Below are positions 1 through 8,956 of a DNA stretch of 64,000 nt, piece by piece. Source of the DNA: Rathayibacter sp. VKM Ac-2804 (GTDB lineage: Bacteria; Actinomycetota; Actinomycetes; Actinomycetales; Microbacteriaceae); contig NZ_CP047420.1 of NCBI RefSeq assembly GCF_009866655.1, forward strand, positions 3,968,001 through 4,032,000, given 5' to 3'. Every line of letters starts with the position of its first letter. Position 1 is the stretch's first letter. Below the pieces are notes generated by a model. That model saw only the letters and a list, made by a program, of their open reading frames with translations. It was not told the origin of the DNA and ran no database searches. Position numbers and translations under genes: made by a program.

Positions 1-502
1 CCCGCGCCCAGGTGCGCACCAGGCGGCGGCACTCGTCGGGGCTGTCGGCGACGCGGTCGCGGTGCGGGTAGTGCGGCGGCACGAAGAGGTCGCCGTGGCC
101 GGCGGTCATGCCGACGGCGCCGTGGGTGACGATCCGCGGACCCTCCGCGATGCCCTGCTCGAACATCCGCGCCACGGTCATCTGCAGCTCGTCGGCACCG
201 AGGTCGCGCAGCGTGGTGACGCCCGCGCGAGCCGCCTTCCGCGCATTGTTCGCGATGTGGAAGACGCGCTCCTCGCGCGGGGTGACCAGCGGCCAGGAGG
301 CGAAGTCGGCCGTGCCCTCGCCGGAGTAGGCGCCGAGGTGCACATGGGTGTCGACGAGGCCGGGGATTATCGAGAGCCCGCCGCCGTCGCCCGCCGCCCC
401 CTCGACGGAGGCGATCGCGTCGCCGCTCCAGGCCAGGGTCGCCGTGCCGAGGGCGCGGGTGCCGTCCCAGACGGCGCCGGTGATGCTCGTGGTGGTGCTC
501 AT
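1..502 (-). CDS. Amidohydrolase, C-terminus cut by window edge
   Basis: The protein starts with ATG at 502 and runs off the left edge, so only about 167 residues are visible. It has the metal-dependent amidohydrolase signature near residues 50-56 (VDTHVHLG, the first metal-binding HxH) followed by GVTTLRDLGA, typical of the imidazolonepropionase/prolidase-like branch of the amidohydrolase superfamily. A second His-rich stretch, THGAVGMTAGHG, follows. It lies 8 bp after a four-gene ABC importer operon on the same strand, so it probably hydrolyses the imported compound or a derivative. The substrate cannot be told from this fragment. Confidence 0.8.
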   Translation of the reverse strand, partial: MSTTTSITGAVWDGTRALGTATLAWSGDAIASVEGAAGDGGGLSIIPGLVDTHVHLGAYSGEGTADFASWPLVTPREERVFHIANNARKAARAGVTTLRDLGADELQMTVARMFEQGIAEGPRIVTHGAVGMTAGHGDLFVPPHYPHRDRVADSPDECRRLVRTWAR

Positions 503-510
503 GTCCGTCC

Positions 511-1362
511 TCAGTTCTGTCCGCCGAAGCGGACGGCTGCCAGTCGCTCGCCGATCGCGACGACCGCGTAGGCGACGACTCCCAGCGCCGTGATCACCGC
601 GAGCGACGCCCACAGCTCGTCGTAGCGGAACCCGGCGGAGGCGCGCTGCACCGCACCGCCGAGGCCCTGCCCCGTCGCCAGCCACTCGGCCAGCATCGCG
701 CCGCTGAGCGCGGAGGGCACCGCGACCTTGGCGGCCGCGAAGATCGCCGGCACCGCGGTCGGCAGCGCCACCTTGAGCAGCACGTCCAGCGGCGAGCCGC
801 CGTAGACCGAGACCAGCTCGAAGGACTCGCGCGAGAGCGAGCGGAGGCCGAAGCCGACCGTGACCAGCGCGGGGAAGAACACCGCGATCGCGCCGACGGT
901 GGCGACGGCGCCGATCCCGTTGCCGATCGCCAGGGTCACCAGCGGCGTCACCACGATCAGCGGCATCGACTTCAGCAGCATCGCGATCGGCATCACCGTC
1001 GCCTCGAGCGAGCGGATCAGCACGAAGAGAACCGCGATCGCGAGAGCGACCAGCAGGCCCGCGACGTAGCCGACGAGCGCGTCGACGGCCGTCACGCCGA
1101 GGTTGCCGAAGACGATCGCGCGGTTCTCCGCGGCGTCCGCCTCGACGAAGAGGTACTCGGCGACGTCGGTCGGCGTCTTGCCCAGCAGCGGCGAGATGTC
1201 GGTGATCGCGAGGAAGGCGTACCAGAACGCGAGCGCGAGGACCGCGGCGACGGCGAGCGGCACGAGCTCGCCGCGGACGATGCGGAGCACCATCCGGCCG
1301 GTGAGGTCGCTCGGCCGGCGGGCGGCTCGCGACGAGGAGGGGGTGCGGGTGGCGGTGCTCAT
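511..1362 (-). CDS. ABC transporter permease (SsuC/TauC/ThiX type)
   Basis: This 283-aa inner-membrane permease has about six hydrophobic segments and the binding-protein-dependent transport signature with an SRESFELVSVYGGSP loop, which contacts the ATPase. The N-terminal 30 residues are Ser/Arg-rich and cytoplasmic. The start codon overlaps the stop of the preceding permease (ATGA), indicating translational coupling. It pairs with the gene at 1359-2177 to form a heterodimeric channel of the nitrate/sulfonate/taurine/pyrimidine-precursor family. Substrate unknown. Confidence 0.9.
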   Translation of the reverse strand: MSTATRTPSSSRAARRPSDLTGRMVLRIVRGELVPLAVAAVLALAFWYAFLAITDISPLLGKTPTDVAEYLFVEADAAENRAIVFGNLGVTAVDALVGYVAGLLVALAIAVLFVLIRSLEATVMPIAMLLKSMPLIVVTPLVTLAIGNGIGAVATVGAIAVFFPALVTVGFGLRSLSRESFELVSVYGGSPLDVLLKVALPTAVPAIFAAAKVAVPSALSGAMLAEWLATGQGLGGAVQRASAGFRYDELWASLAVITALGVVAYAVVAIGERLAAVRFGGQN

Positions 1363-2177
1363 ACGACGCCTCCCGTGCTGCGGGCGACCTCGACGCGAGT
1401 GCGGCGGCGAGCGGCGCGCGGGCGGCCGACGACCAGCGGCATCAGCCAGCGGCCGAGCGCCGCGATCAGCGCGTAGCCGATGATCGTGACGAGTCCGCTG
1501 GTGACGGCGAAGGCCCAGGCCCGCTCGACGTCCATCTGGCGCTGCGCGACCGCGAGGGCGACGCCGAGGCCGGTGGTCACTCCGCCGAGGTACTCGCCGA
1601 GCACGGCACCGAGGATGGCCGCCGGCACGCCGACCTGCAGCGCGGTGATCGTCGCGGGCACGGCCGCGATGGCCTGCACCTTGACGATCTTCGCCCAGCG
1701 TCCGCCGCGGTAGGCGGAGACGAGGTCGAGCGCGGTGCGCGGGGCCGAGCGGACGCCGAGCAGCGCGCCGATCAGGGTGGTGAAGAAGACGAGCAGCGCC
1801 GCGAGGAAGATCGAGGTGGTGCGGCCGCCGAAGATCACCAGGATGACCGGGCCGACCGCGGTCAGCGGCAGGCAGTGGCTGATCACGCCGATCTGCTCGA
1901 TCACGCGGTGGGTCCACGGGAGCAGCAGCGCGACGGCGGCCAGCGCCAGCGCCGCGAGGTTGCCCCAGAGGTAGCCCTGGCCGGCGGCGAGCACGGTGTC
2001 GCCGACGTTGCGGAGGTAGAAGAGCGGACCGTCGCGGACGAACGCGGCGATGATCGCGCCGGGGCTCGGCACGGCGCGGCTCTCGCGGTAGACGGTGTCG
2101 GCGAGGATCCACCAGACCGCCACGAAGACGGCGAGCCCGGCGAAGACGCGCCAGTTGGTGCGGATCCAGGGCGTCAC
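1359..2177 (-). CDS. ABC transporter permease (SsuC/TauC/ThiX type)
   Basis: This 272-aa permease is paralogous to the gene at 511-1362. It has multiple membrane segments and the cytoplasmic motif around [14 protein letters not shown], matching the EAA-like coupling loop of the family. I chose the GTG start at 2177 because it overlaps the ATPase stop in a GTGA junction; its own stop overlaps the next start (ATGA). Two different permeases rather than a homodimer is common among NMT1/THI5-like importers of actinobacteria. Confidence 0.9.
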   Translation of the reverse strand: MTPWIRTNWRVFAGLAVFVAVWWILADTVYRESRAVPSPGAIIAAFVRDGPLFYLRNVGDTVLAAGQGYLWGNLAALALAAVALLLPWTHRVIEQIGVISHCLPLTAVGPVILVIFGGRTTSIFLAALLVFFTTLIGALLGVRSAPRTALDLVSAYRGGRWAKIVKVQAIAAVPATITALQVGVPAAILGAVLGEYLGGVTTGLGVALAVAQRQMDVERAWAFAVTSGLVTIIGYALIAALGRWLMPLVVGRPRAARRRTRVEVARSTGGVV

Positions 2178-2971
2178 GCCTCGTCCTCCATCGCGACACC
2201 GTGCTGGGAGAAGAGGATGTCGGTGATGCGGTCCTCGATCGCGTGGAACTCGGGGCTGCGCAGCATCTCGACGGTGCGCGGGCGCGGCAGGTCGATGTCG
2301 ATCACCTCGACGATGCGGCCGGGACGCGGCGACATCACCGCGACCGTGTCCGAGAGCAGGATCGCCTCGGCGATGCCGTGGGTGACCATCAGCGTGGTCG
2401 CGGGCCGCGCGGTCCAGATCCGCTGCAGCTCCAGGTTGAGCCGCTGCCGGGTCATGTCGTCGAGGGCGCCGAACGGCTCGTCGAGCAGCAGCAGATCGGG
2501 CTGCACGACCAGCGCACGGGCGATCGAGGCGCGCTGGCGCATGCCGCCGGAGAGCTGCGAGGGGTAGGCGTCCTCGAATCCGGTCAGCCCGACGAGGTCG
2601 AGCAGGTCCGGGATGCTGTCGCGCTTCGCCGCCTGCTTGGTGAGCTCCAGCGGCAGCCGGACGTTCGAGCGGACCGAGCGCCACGGCAGCAGCGCCGAGT
2701 CCTGGAAGGCGATGCCGAGCTCGGCCGAGCGCTTGGTGCCGAGCACGGGCGTGCCGTGGATCGAGACGGAGCCGGTGGTCGGCTTCTCCAGGCCCGCCAG
2801 CATCCGCAGGATCGTCGACTTGCCGCAGCCGGAGGGGCCGAGCAGCGAGAGGAAGGAGCCGCGCGGAGTGACGAGGTCGACCTCGGCGAGGGCCTGCACG
2901 GACCGGTTCCCCAGGTCGAAGCGCTTGCTCAGGCCCGACAGGCGGATGCCCTCGTTCTCGATGGTGGTCAA
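2174..2971 (-). CDS. ABC transporter ATPase (SsuB/TauB type)
   Basis: This 265-aa cytoplasmic ATPase powers the adjacent importer. Visible motifs are Walker [11 protein letters not shown]-loop region [10 protein letters not shown], signature LSGGMRQR and Walker [10 protein letters not shown] with D-loop GALDD, then the switch His in VTHG. I placed the start at TTG 2971, eleven bases after GGAG; an in-frame upstream extension has no better site. The LLPWRS segment after the Q-loop is typical of the nitrate/sulfonate/taurine subfamily. Confidence 0.9.
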   Translation of the reverse strand: MTTIENEGIRLSGLSKRFDLGNRSVQALAEVDLVTPRGSFLSLLGPSGCGKSTILRMLAGLEKPTTGSVSIHGTPVLGTKRSAELGIAFQDSALLPWRSVRSNVRLPLELTKQAAKRDSIPDLLDLVGLTGFEDAYPSQLSGGMRQRASIARALVVQPDLLLLDEPFGALDDMTRQRLNLELQRIWTARPATTLMVTHGIAEAILLSDTVAVMSPRPGRIVEVIDIDLPRPRTVEMLRSPEFHAIEDRITDILFSQHGVAMEDEA

Positions 2972-3042
2972 CTGCTCGTCCTCTCCGCGCGGTCCGTCGT
3001 GGTGCTGCGGCCGGGTCCTTCGCAGGGCCCGGCCGGCGAGGG

Positions 3043-4107
3043 TCAGCCCTCGAGCAGCTCCGGGTGCTCCTCGTAGACCTCGTCGATCAGCGTGGTGTCG
3101 AAGAGCTCGTCGGCGTCGAGCTCGATGCCGGTGAGGGCGAGCGAGGCGACCGACTCGTCCTGCAGCTGCGGCGTGATGGTGAGCAGGCCGTTCGCGTCGG
3201 TGTCGGGGGTGCTGATCAGCTCGGTCTGGGTGACCATGACCTGCGCCTGCTCCTCGACCTTGTAGTTCTGGTCGGCGGCGTAGTCGGCGACGACGGTCGC
3301 GGCGGTCGCGTCCGGGTCGGCGACGGCGTCCTGCCAGCCGCGGGCGACCGCGTAGAGCAGCGCCTTGACCTTCTCGCGGTCGTCGTCGATGCTCTCCTGC
3401 GCCACGACGATGGTCTCGCCGACCATCGGCAGGCCGGTGTCGGCGAGCAGGAACTGCTGCGCCGAGAAGCCGCGCTGGTTGAGCGTGTTGGCGCCGGCGG
3501 TCGCGTAGCCGATGTAGCCGTCGACCTGGCCGGTGGTGAGCAGGGTGGAGTCGGTGAGCGGCACGCGGGTGACGTCCCCCTCGTCGATGTCGTTCGCGGC
3601 GAGGAAGGCGCGCCAGACCAGGTCGTTGCTGTCGCTGACGCCGATGGTCTTGCCGACCATGTCCTCGGGGGTCTCGATCGGGGCGTCGGTCAGCGAGACG
3701 ATCGCGAAGGGGTTCTTCTGGTAGGTCGCGCCGACGATCTTCATCTCGGCGCCCTCCGAGATCGCCGGGCCGGTGATCAGCGGCGAGGAGACGCCGGCGA
3801 AGGCGGAGCCGCTCGCGATGGCGGTCTCGGCGCCGGTCGCGCCGGTGCCGCCGGGGGTGAGGGTGACGGAGTCGAAGCCGGCGTCGGCGAAGTAGCCGTT
3901 CGCGTCGGCGAGGTACTCGCCCGCGAACTCGACGTGGGGGACCCAGGAGAGCTGCATCGTGGCCTCGCCGAACGAGCCGGCGTCGCCGGACTCGGCGGCG
4001 TCGGAGCCGTTGGAGCAGGCGGCGAGCGTGGTTCCGGCGACGACGGCGACGGCGAGGACGCCGAGCACGGAGCGGAGGCGGGACCGGGACGGGGCGGTGC
4101 GGGGCAT
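3043..4107 (-). CDS. ABC transporter substrate-binding lipoprotein, NMT1/THI5-like
   Basis: This 354-aa protein has a lipoprotein signal peptide with lipobox LAAC (Cys31), so it is anchored outside the membrane. The motif [16 protein letters not shown] followed by a gly-rich GGTGATGAE stretch is typical of the NMT1/THI5-like periplasmic-binding fold, which includes proteins binding pyrimidine (HMP) thiamine precursors, riboflavin, sulfonates or nitrate. Start ATG at 4107 has TTGGAG upstream. It is the first gene of the operon 4107 to 1. The tryptophan/aromatic motif favours a heterocyclic ligand, but this is inference. Confidence 0.88.
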   Translation of the reverse strand: MPRTAPSRSRLRSVLGVLAVAVVAGTTLAACSNGSDAAESGDAGSFGEATMQLSWVPHVEFAGEYLADANGYFADAGFDSVTLTPGGTGATGAETAIASGSAFAGVSSPLITGPAISEGAEMKIVGATYQKNPFAIVSLTDAPIETPEDMVGKTIGVSDSNDLVWRAFLAANDIDEGDVTRVPLTDSTLLTTGQVDGYIGYATAGANTLNQRGFSAQQFLLADTGLPMVGETIVVAQESIDDDREKVKALLYAVARGWQDAVADPDATAATVVADYAADQNYKVEEQAQVMVTQTELISTPDTDANGLLTITPQLQDESVASLALTGIELDADELFDTTLIDEVYEEHPELLEG

Positions 4108-4419
4108 GCGGGCTCCAAGGGGCGTCGAGGGCTGGGGGGTGGGGCGGACCCGATGGGGCGGGCCCGGGGGAAGGCACGCGCCGAGGGGGCGGCGCTGACC
4201 CAGTCGACCGCAGCCGGGCACTCCGGCGCGTCGTCGCACGGAGGATTTCCGCGCCGCGACGGCCCCCGCTCCCCGATGCACGGACAAACCGTGTTGCGGT
4301 GAGGTTTCCAGCCTCGCATCCCGGCCGCCCGCTCCACGCAGAAGGGAGTCTTCGACGCTCTTCAGCGGCAGTTGCTCCACTTTCCATGGAGGGCCTTGGG
4401 AGGACACCCGCCCCTCCCC
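4108..4419. other. Intergenic region upstream of the ABC operon
   Basis: I see no gene here. A small hairpin CACGG-ACAAA-CCGTG sits at 4279-4293, about 170 bp upstream of the lipoprotein start, and could be an operator. I looked for a TPP riboswitch because the importer family includes thiamine-precursor systems, but the conserved CUGAGA and ACCUGA elements are absent. Confidence 0.4.
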
Positions 4420-4567
4420 TGCTGATCGAGCAGCCCGCGCAGCGGGCCGTCTCCTCCTGCCGATCGAGCAGCGGCGGCGGGTGGCCCTTGACGCTGATCG
4501 AGCAATGGCGGCGGTCGGCCCCTTCATGCTGATCGAGTAGCCCACGTAGCGGGCGTATCGAGATCCA
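4420..4567. repeat. Array of 40-bp-family repeat units (one full, three truncated)
   Basis: Four units start with a form of TGCTGATCGAGCAG about 35-40 bp apart. Only the last, 4528-4567, continues through GCGGGCGTATCGAGATCC; the other three stop after the GC-rich half. It sits just downstream of the RES toxin gene. The same 40-bp unit recurs at 5.9, 30.4, 46.4, 53.2, 57.7 and 63.4 kb. Confidence 0.85.
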
Positions 4568-4636
4568 CTCGGCGCCAGAAGTGGAGCCAGCAGACAGCGA
4601 GTCTCAGAACGGGCCCGTCCGGAAGGGCGGACGACG

Positions 4637-5371
4637 TCAGGGGCCGTCGGCCCAGCGGATGCCGTGCACCGCGAAGACGCGGGACAGCTCCGGCCCCTCC
4701 GCATCGAGGGGCGCCTCACTCCGGTCGAGCAGACAGTGGCTCACGCCCTCTTCCGCGTCCTCCGGTCGCTCGAAGACCGCCCACAGTCGGAGCTCGTCGC
4801 CGAATCGAGACCGGAAGGCGACCCCGTCGAGAGCGGCGTCACGGCCGTCAGGGCCTGGCTCATCGAACAGCCAGCGGGCGATGGACCGGGTCAGATCGCG
4901 GTGGTCCGGATTCTTGACGACCGAGGCGTCGAGAAGACAGGGCGTCAGCCCGAACCGCTCGAAGGGGAAGGACGCCTGGACGGCGCCGAGGCTCTCGGAG
5001 TGGGTGATGAGGCAGTAGCTGCCGGTCTGGCGAGCCGTCCCGACCATCCGGTCCACTGCCCAGCCTCGGCCGACCGTTCCCGCCGCCGCGTCCGGGAACA
5101 GCTCGACCCAGCCGTCCGCGTCCACGATCTCGTCCGGTTCGGAGTCGATCCCGGGCTCGGGGCGGAAGTGCGCCAGCACCTCGAAGAGGCACGCCTCGAG
5201 GGACTCGCCGGTGTAGAGCGTCCGGAACTCCGCGAGCTGATCGTCCCAGCGCCCGTTGAAGCGACCGTGATCGGTGGCGTACCGCCAGTCGGGCCAGTCC
5301 CAGGGCCGCGGGCGATACCCGACGCGCCAGACCTCCCCGGGGTCTTGCGCGACGACCAGCTGCGGTGTCAT
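4637..5371 (-). CDS. RES-domain toxin of a RES-Xre toxin-antitoxin pair
   Basis: This 244-aa protein matches the RES domain: Arg16 in VWRVGYR, GRFNGRWD at 37-44, an EFRTLYTGES segment at 48-57 followed by Glu64, and GVAFRSRFG near 183-191, which corresponds to the conserved Ser region. Known RES toxins (MbcT, ParT) consume NAD+ or ADP-ribosylate targets; that activity is inferred here. Its ATG overlaps the upstream antitoxin stop (ATGA), so it is translated after the antitoxin. The family is usually 150-230 aa, so this one is slightly long. Confidence 0.85.
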   Translation of the reverse strand: MTPQLVVAQDPGEVWRVGYRPRPWDWPDWRYATDHGRFNGRWDDQLAEFRTLYTGESLEACLFEVLAHFRPEPGIDSEPDEIVDADGWVELFPDAAAGTVGRGWAVDRMVGTARQTGSYCLITHSESLGAVQASFPFERFGLTPCLLDASVVKNPDHRDLTRSIARWLFDEPGPDGRDAALDGVAFRSRFGDELRLWAVFERPEDAEEGVSHCLLDRSEAPLDAEGPELSRVFAVHGIRWADGP

Positions 5372-5763
5372 CCGATGAAAGCGAACGCCTTCGCGGCGCC
5401 CATGACGTCCGGGCCGACGACGTCCGGGGCACCCTCGCGCAGCACACGGGCCGGCGAGACGTCGCCGAGCGCCGGATTCATGCCCTTGAACCAGGACTGC
5501 ACGGTCACCGCCTCGTTCTGCTCGCGGAGGAGGATCGCGACCTGGTAAGCGAGTCGCAGTCGATCGACGTCCGTCTCGCCGGGCTTCCGAGCTCCGTCCG
5601 CCCACTCCGCGACCGCACGCGTCGACTTGACGTTCCCGAGGTAGGCGACCAGCCGCACGCCGATGATCTCGCGCAGTCCCGAGACGAGCTCGGGGACGGA
5701 GGCGCGGGTCGCCTCCTGATGCGCCCGGAGACCGGGCTTCTGCGTTCCTGCGAGGGTGCTCAT
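5368..5763 (-). CDS. Xre/MbcA/ParS-type antitoxin
   Basis: This 131-aa protein precedes and overlaps the RES toxin by 4 bp. Residues 36-62 read as a helix-turn-helix (GVRLVAYLGN...TRAVAEWADG), and the C-terminal part contains WFKGMNPALGDVSPARVLREG at 91-111, the toxin-binding segment typical of MbcA/Xre antitoxins that pair with RES proteins. It should neutralise the toxin and repress its own operon. It is rather divergent at the N-terminus, where 30 residues of unknown role precede the HTH. Confidence 0.82.
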   Translation of the reverse strand: MSTLAGTQKPGLRAHQEATRASVPELVSGLREIIGVRLVAYLGNVKSTRAVAEWADGARKPGETDVDRLRLAYQVAILLREQNEAVTVQSWFKGMNPALGDVSPARVLREGAPDVVGPDVMGAAKAFAFIG

Positions 5764-5887
5764 CCCTCGAGTGTACGCGGATCGAGCAAGAAGGACTTGT
5801 GGAATCGCACTCGGAAAGACACCCCGAATGAACGGTCGATCAGCTGGGCGACAGGCACCCGCGGGGCGAGAGACGGCAGCCCGTCCC

Positions 5888-6051
5888 TGCTGACCGAGTA
5901 GCGCGCGCAGCGGGCCGGCCGATCATGCTGATCGAGTAGCCCGCGAAGCGGGCGTATCGAGATCCGCCGGCTCCGGACGAGCAGCCTGCAGACCACCGTG
6001 CTGACAACGGCAGGTCTCGATACGCCCCTGCGGGGCTACTCGACCAGCATG
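5888..6051. repeat. 40-bp-family repeats: truncated unit plus inverted pair
   Basis: A truncated unit (5888-5916) is followed by a full unit at 5924-5965 (CATGCTGATCGAGTAGCCCG...ATCGAGATCC) and its inverse at 6013-6051 (GGTCTCGATACGCCCC...CGACCAGCATG). The 47-bp spacer between them resembles the spacer of the pair at 57.7 kb (both contain TGCAGACC). The whole could fold as one long imperfect hairpin. Besides these repeats I see no gene in 5764-6101. Confidence 0.85.
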
Positions 6052-6101
6052 TCTGCGGGCGTCTCTTCCAAGTAGATCCGCCGGCGCCAGTGGTGGAGCC
6101 C

Positions 6102-7001
6102 TCAGCCGGCCGCGTCCGCCGCGACGCGGCGCAGCGCCGCCAGCACGGTGCGGACCGCGGTGCGGGCGAGCGCGTCCGGGCGGGCCAGCACGTCGACGTG
6201 GCGGACGAGGCCGGCGCCCTCGAGCGGGCGGAGGACCATGCCGTCGACCGCGAGCGGCGCCGCGGTGATCCGGGGCAGGATCGCGATCGCGGCGCCGGAG
6301 CGGACGACTCGAGCGGCGACCGAGAATTCGTTGATCCGGTGCGCGACCCGCGGGGCGCGCCCGATCAGCGCGCCGAGATGCTCGAGCACGCCCGTGAGCG
6401 GGAAGCCCTCGTGCGTCGAGACCCACAGCTCGTCGGCGAGCTGCTCGGGCCGGATGCTCGGCTGCGCGGCGAGCGGATGCGCGGCCGGCAGCGCGATGTC
6501 GAGCGGCTCGACGAGGAGCGGGGTGACGACCAGCCGGGCCCGCGGCCACTCCGGATCCTGCGGCAGGCGGTGCGCGACGACGAGGTCGTGGTCGGCCGTC
6601 AGCCCCGGAAAGCGGCTCTGCGCGACGTCCGCGTCGGCGAGCGCCACCCGCGGGCCGTCGGCGAGCGCCGCGAGCAGCGGACCGAAGAGCGCGAGCCCCG
6701 CGCTGTGGAACGCCGACAGCCGGACGGGACGGTCGTCGTGCCGGAGGAACGAGCCGAGCGTGTCCTTCGCCGCGGCGAGCGCCTCCTGCACCCGCGTCCC
6801 CGCGATCGCGAGCGCCTCTCCCGCCTCGGTGAGCACGAGCCGCCGCCCCTCCTTCATCGTGAGCGGCACCGGGACGCCCGCCTGCAGGGCGGCGAGCTGC
6901 TGCGACACCGCGGAGGGGCTGACCCCGAGCGCCGCCGCGACGGCCGCCACGCTCCCGCGGTCACCGAGCTCGCGGAGCAGGCGGAGGCGGGCGGGGTCCA
7001 T
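6102..7001 (-). CDS. LysR-family transcriptional regulator
   Basis: This 299-aa regulator has an N-terminal winged HTH (residues 1-65, with ALGVSPSAVSQQLAALQ as the recognition region) and a LysR-type effector domain after residue 85. I placed the start at ATG 7001 (MDPARL) because the family begins there; an upstream in-frame ATG would add basic residues without homology. It is divergent from an EamA exporter gene, the classic LysR arrangement, and a palindrome lies between the two. Confidence 0.9.
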   Translation of the reverse strand: MDPARLRLLRELGDRGSVAAVAAALGVSPSAVSQQLAALQAGVPVPLTMKEGRRLVLTEAGEALAIAGTRVQEALAAAKDTLGSFLRHDDRPVRLSAFHSAGLALFGPLLAALADGPRVALADADVAQSRFPGLTADHDLVVAHRLPQDPEWPRARLVVTPLLVEPLDIALPAAHPLAAQPSIRPEQLADELWVSTHEGFPLTGVLEHLGALIGRAPRVAHRINEFSVAARVVRSGAAIAILPRITAAPLAVDGMVLRPLEGAGLVRHVDVLARPDALARTAVRTVLAALRRVAADAAG

Positions 7002-7029
7002 GGCCGCGAGCCTAACCGCACGCTTCCGC

Positions 7030-7044
7030 TTCATCGTCGATGAA
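7030..7044. promoter_or_regulatory. Palindrome between lysR and eamA genes (candidate LysR site)
   Basis: TTCATC-GTC-GATGAA is a perfect 6-bp inverted repeat with a 3-base centre, in the 89-bp divergent gap. It covers an alternative upstream ATG of the exporter (7040), which argues for the exporter start at 7091. LysR proteins usually bind such sites next to the gene they control. Confidence 0.55.
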
Positions 7045-7090
7045 GAACCGGCCGATCGCTCTTCCGCTTCGCACCCGCGACACTGTCTCC

Positions 7091-8050
7091 ATGCCCCTCC
7101 GCTCCCGCCCCGACCTCGCCGTCGACCTGCTGCTGCTCGCCGTCGCCGCCGTCTGGGGCGCGAGCTTCGTCGCCGCGAAGGACGTCGCCGCCGACATCGG
7201 CGTCCCCTCGACCGTCGCGCTGCGCTTCCTCACCGCCGCCGCCGCGCTCGCCCTGCTCTGCCTCGCCCGTCGCGAGCGCCTCCCCCGCGGTCGCGGGCTC
7301 GCCGTCGCCGCCCTCCTCGGCGCCTCGCAGGCTGCGATCATCGGGCTCGAGACCTGGGGCGTCCACCTCACCTCGGCGACCAACGCGGGCCTGCTGATCA
7401 GCCTCGCCCTGGTGCTGACTCCCGCGCTCGAGGGCCTCGCCTCCCGCTCCTGGCTGCCGCGCTCCTTCTTCGTCACCGCCGTGGCCGCCGTGGTCGGAGT
7501 CGCCCTGCTCGTCTCGGACGGCGGTCTGCGCACCCCGACCTGGGGCGACGCCCTCGTGCTCGCGGCGGCCGTGGTGCGCGCCGTGCACGTCACGGCCAGC
7601 GCCCGGCTCGTCCGCGGGCGCACGGAGGGCTCGCTCGGCGTGGTCCTCGTGCAGCTGGTCGTCTGCGCCGCCGTCTTCTCGCTGCTCGCCGGGCCGGACC
7701 TGCCCGCGGCCGCCCTGGCCCTCGACACCGGCGGTTGGGCCGGCGTCCTCTTCCTCGGGCTGCTCTGCTCGGTCTTCGCCTTCGTGGTCCAGCTCTGGGC
7801 GGTCCGGCGCACCTCGGCGGCGCGCGCCAGCATCCTGATGGGGACGGAGCCGGTCTGGGCGCTGCTCGTCGGCGTCGTCGTCGCAGGCGAGGCGATCGGG
7901 CCGCTCGGGGCGGTCGGCGCCGCGCTGATCGTCGCCGCGGGCTACGCGGGCCAGGCGATCGAGCGCCGGCACCGGCTCGGCGCGAGCGCGCCCGCCGACG
8001 ACCGGTCGGTCGACCCGGTCAGTGCGCCACGAGCTCCTGCAGCCCCGTGA
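7091..8050 (+). CDS. EamA/DMT-superfamily exporter
   Basis: This 319-aa inner-membrane protein has ten predicted hydrophobic helices in two homologous EamA halves (the first ending near FLTAAAALALLC, the second with GTEPVWALLVGVVVAGE). The family exports amino acids and other small metabolites. Start ATG 7091 gives MPLRSRPDLAV; upstream ATG 7040 lies inside the regulator palindrome and was rejected. The divergent LysR gene probably controls it. The 3' end overlaps the convergent XRE gene by 32 bp. Confidence 0.88.
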   Translation: MPLRSRPDLAVDLLLLAVAAVWGASFVAAKDVAADIGVPSTVALRFLTAAAALALLCLARRERLPRGRGLAVAALLGASQAAIIGLETWGVHLTSATNAGLLISLALVLTPALEGLASRSWLPRSFFVTAVAAVVGVALLVSDGGLRTPTWGDALVLAAAVVRAVHVTASARLVRGRTEGSLGVVLVQLVVCAAVFSLLAGPDLPAAALALDTGGWAGVLFLGLLCSVFAFVVQLWAVRRTSAARASILMGTEPVWALLVGVVVAGEAIGPLGAVGAALIVAAGYAGQAIERRHRLGASAPADDRSVDPVSAPRAPAAP

Positions 8051-8855
8051 CGCGGAGCAGGTCGAGCCGCGTCTGGTCGGTGGAGCCGGGCGTCGCCGTG
8101 TAGACGACGATCCGCAGGTCGCCGCCCGGCACGGCCAGCACGTCGCAGTCGATCGTGATCGGTCCGACCGGCGTCGAGGTCACCGTCTTCCGGCTGGAGC
8201 GGTGCTCGGCGACCCGGGCCACGGCCCAGCGCCGCTCGAAGTCGGGCGAGGTCGCCCGCAGCCGCGCCACCAGGTGCGCGAGCGCCGCGTCGTCCGGGTA
8301 GCGGCCCACCGCCGCGCGCAGATCCGCCGCCAGATCGTTGGCGAAATCCTCGGCGTGCTGGTCGTCGAACTCGGTGCCCTCGTGCCCCTGCGTGAAGGAG
8401 CGCCAGACCAGATTGCGGTCCAGGCCCGTGTGCCGCGAGGGGTCGCCGTTCAGCGCCGCCCAGAGCGGGTTCCACAGCAGGATGTCGTGCGCCGCACTGA
8501 AGACGGCCAGCGGCACGTCGCCGCAGCGGTCGACGATCCGCTGCACGCCCGGGGTGATGTGCTGCGGCACCTGCGTCGCGGTCGGCGGCGCGACCCCCGC
8601 GACCCGGTAGAGGTGGTCGCGCTCCGCCTCCGTCACCCGCAGCGCGCAGGCCAGCGCGCCGAGCAGCTGCGCCGAGGGGTGCACGGCACGGCCCTGCTCC
8701 AGCCGCACGATGTAGTCGACGCTCACGCCCGCCAGCGCGGCGAGCTCCTCGCGGCGCAGGCCCGCGGTCCGGCGGCTCGGTCCGGCGGGCAGGCCCACCT
8801 CGGCGGGCGTCACGCGCTCGCGCCAGGAGCGGAGGACGTCCGCGAATTCGCTCAT
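8019..8855 (-). CDS. XRE-family regulator with MmyB-like ligand domain
   Basis: This 278-aa protein has an HTH near residues 5-75 ([30 protein letters not shown]) and a C-terminal MmyB-like ligand-binding region with the hallmark NPLWAALNGDP and YTATPGS segments. Such regulators commonly sit next to the short-chain dehydrogenase they control; here the SDR gene at 8957 is divergent with a 101-bp gap. Start ATG 8855 fits the domain start. Confidence 0.9.
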   Translation of the reverse strand: MSEFADVLRSWRERVTPAEVGLPAGPSRRTAGLRREELAALAGVSVDYIVRLEQGRAVHPSAQLLGALACALRVTEAERDHLYRVAGVAPPTATQVPQHITPGVQRIVDRCGDVPLAVFSAAHDILLWNPLWAALNGDPSRHTGLDRNLVWRSFTQGHEGTEFDDQHAEDFANDLAADLRAAVGRYPDDAALAHLVARLRATSPDFERRWAVARVAEHRSSRKTVTSTPVGPITIDCDVLAVPGGDLRIVVYTATPGSTDQTRLDLLRVTGLQELVAH

Positions 8856-8956
8856 GCCCCCATGATCCCCCGCGGGGGCGGAGCGGTCCTGGTACTGCTG
8901 GTCCTCCCGTCGACCGGGGCCTGGGCGGGCGGGGCAGCGGGGCGGAGCATGGAGCC

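Noticed and set aside
4108..4419. TPP riboswitch in front of the ABC operon
   Set aside because: Neither strand shows the CUGAGA and ACCUGA elements.
511..4719. Long overlapping reading frames on the opposite strand and in other frames
   Set aside because: Composition shadows of GC-rich genes; they lack domains, and real overlapping genes with clear motifs lie in the chosen frames.
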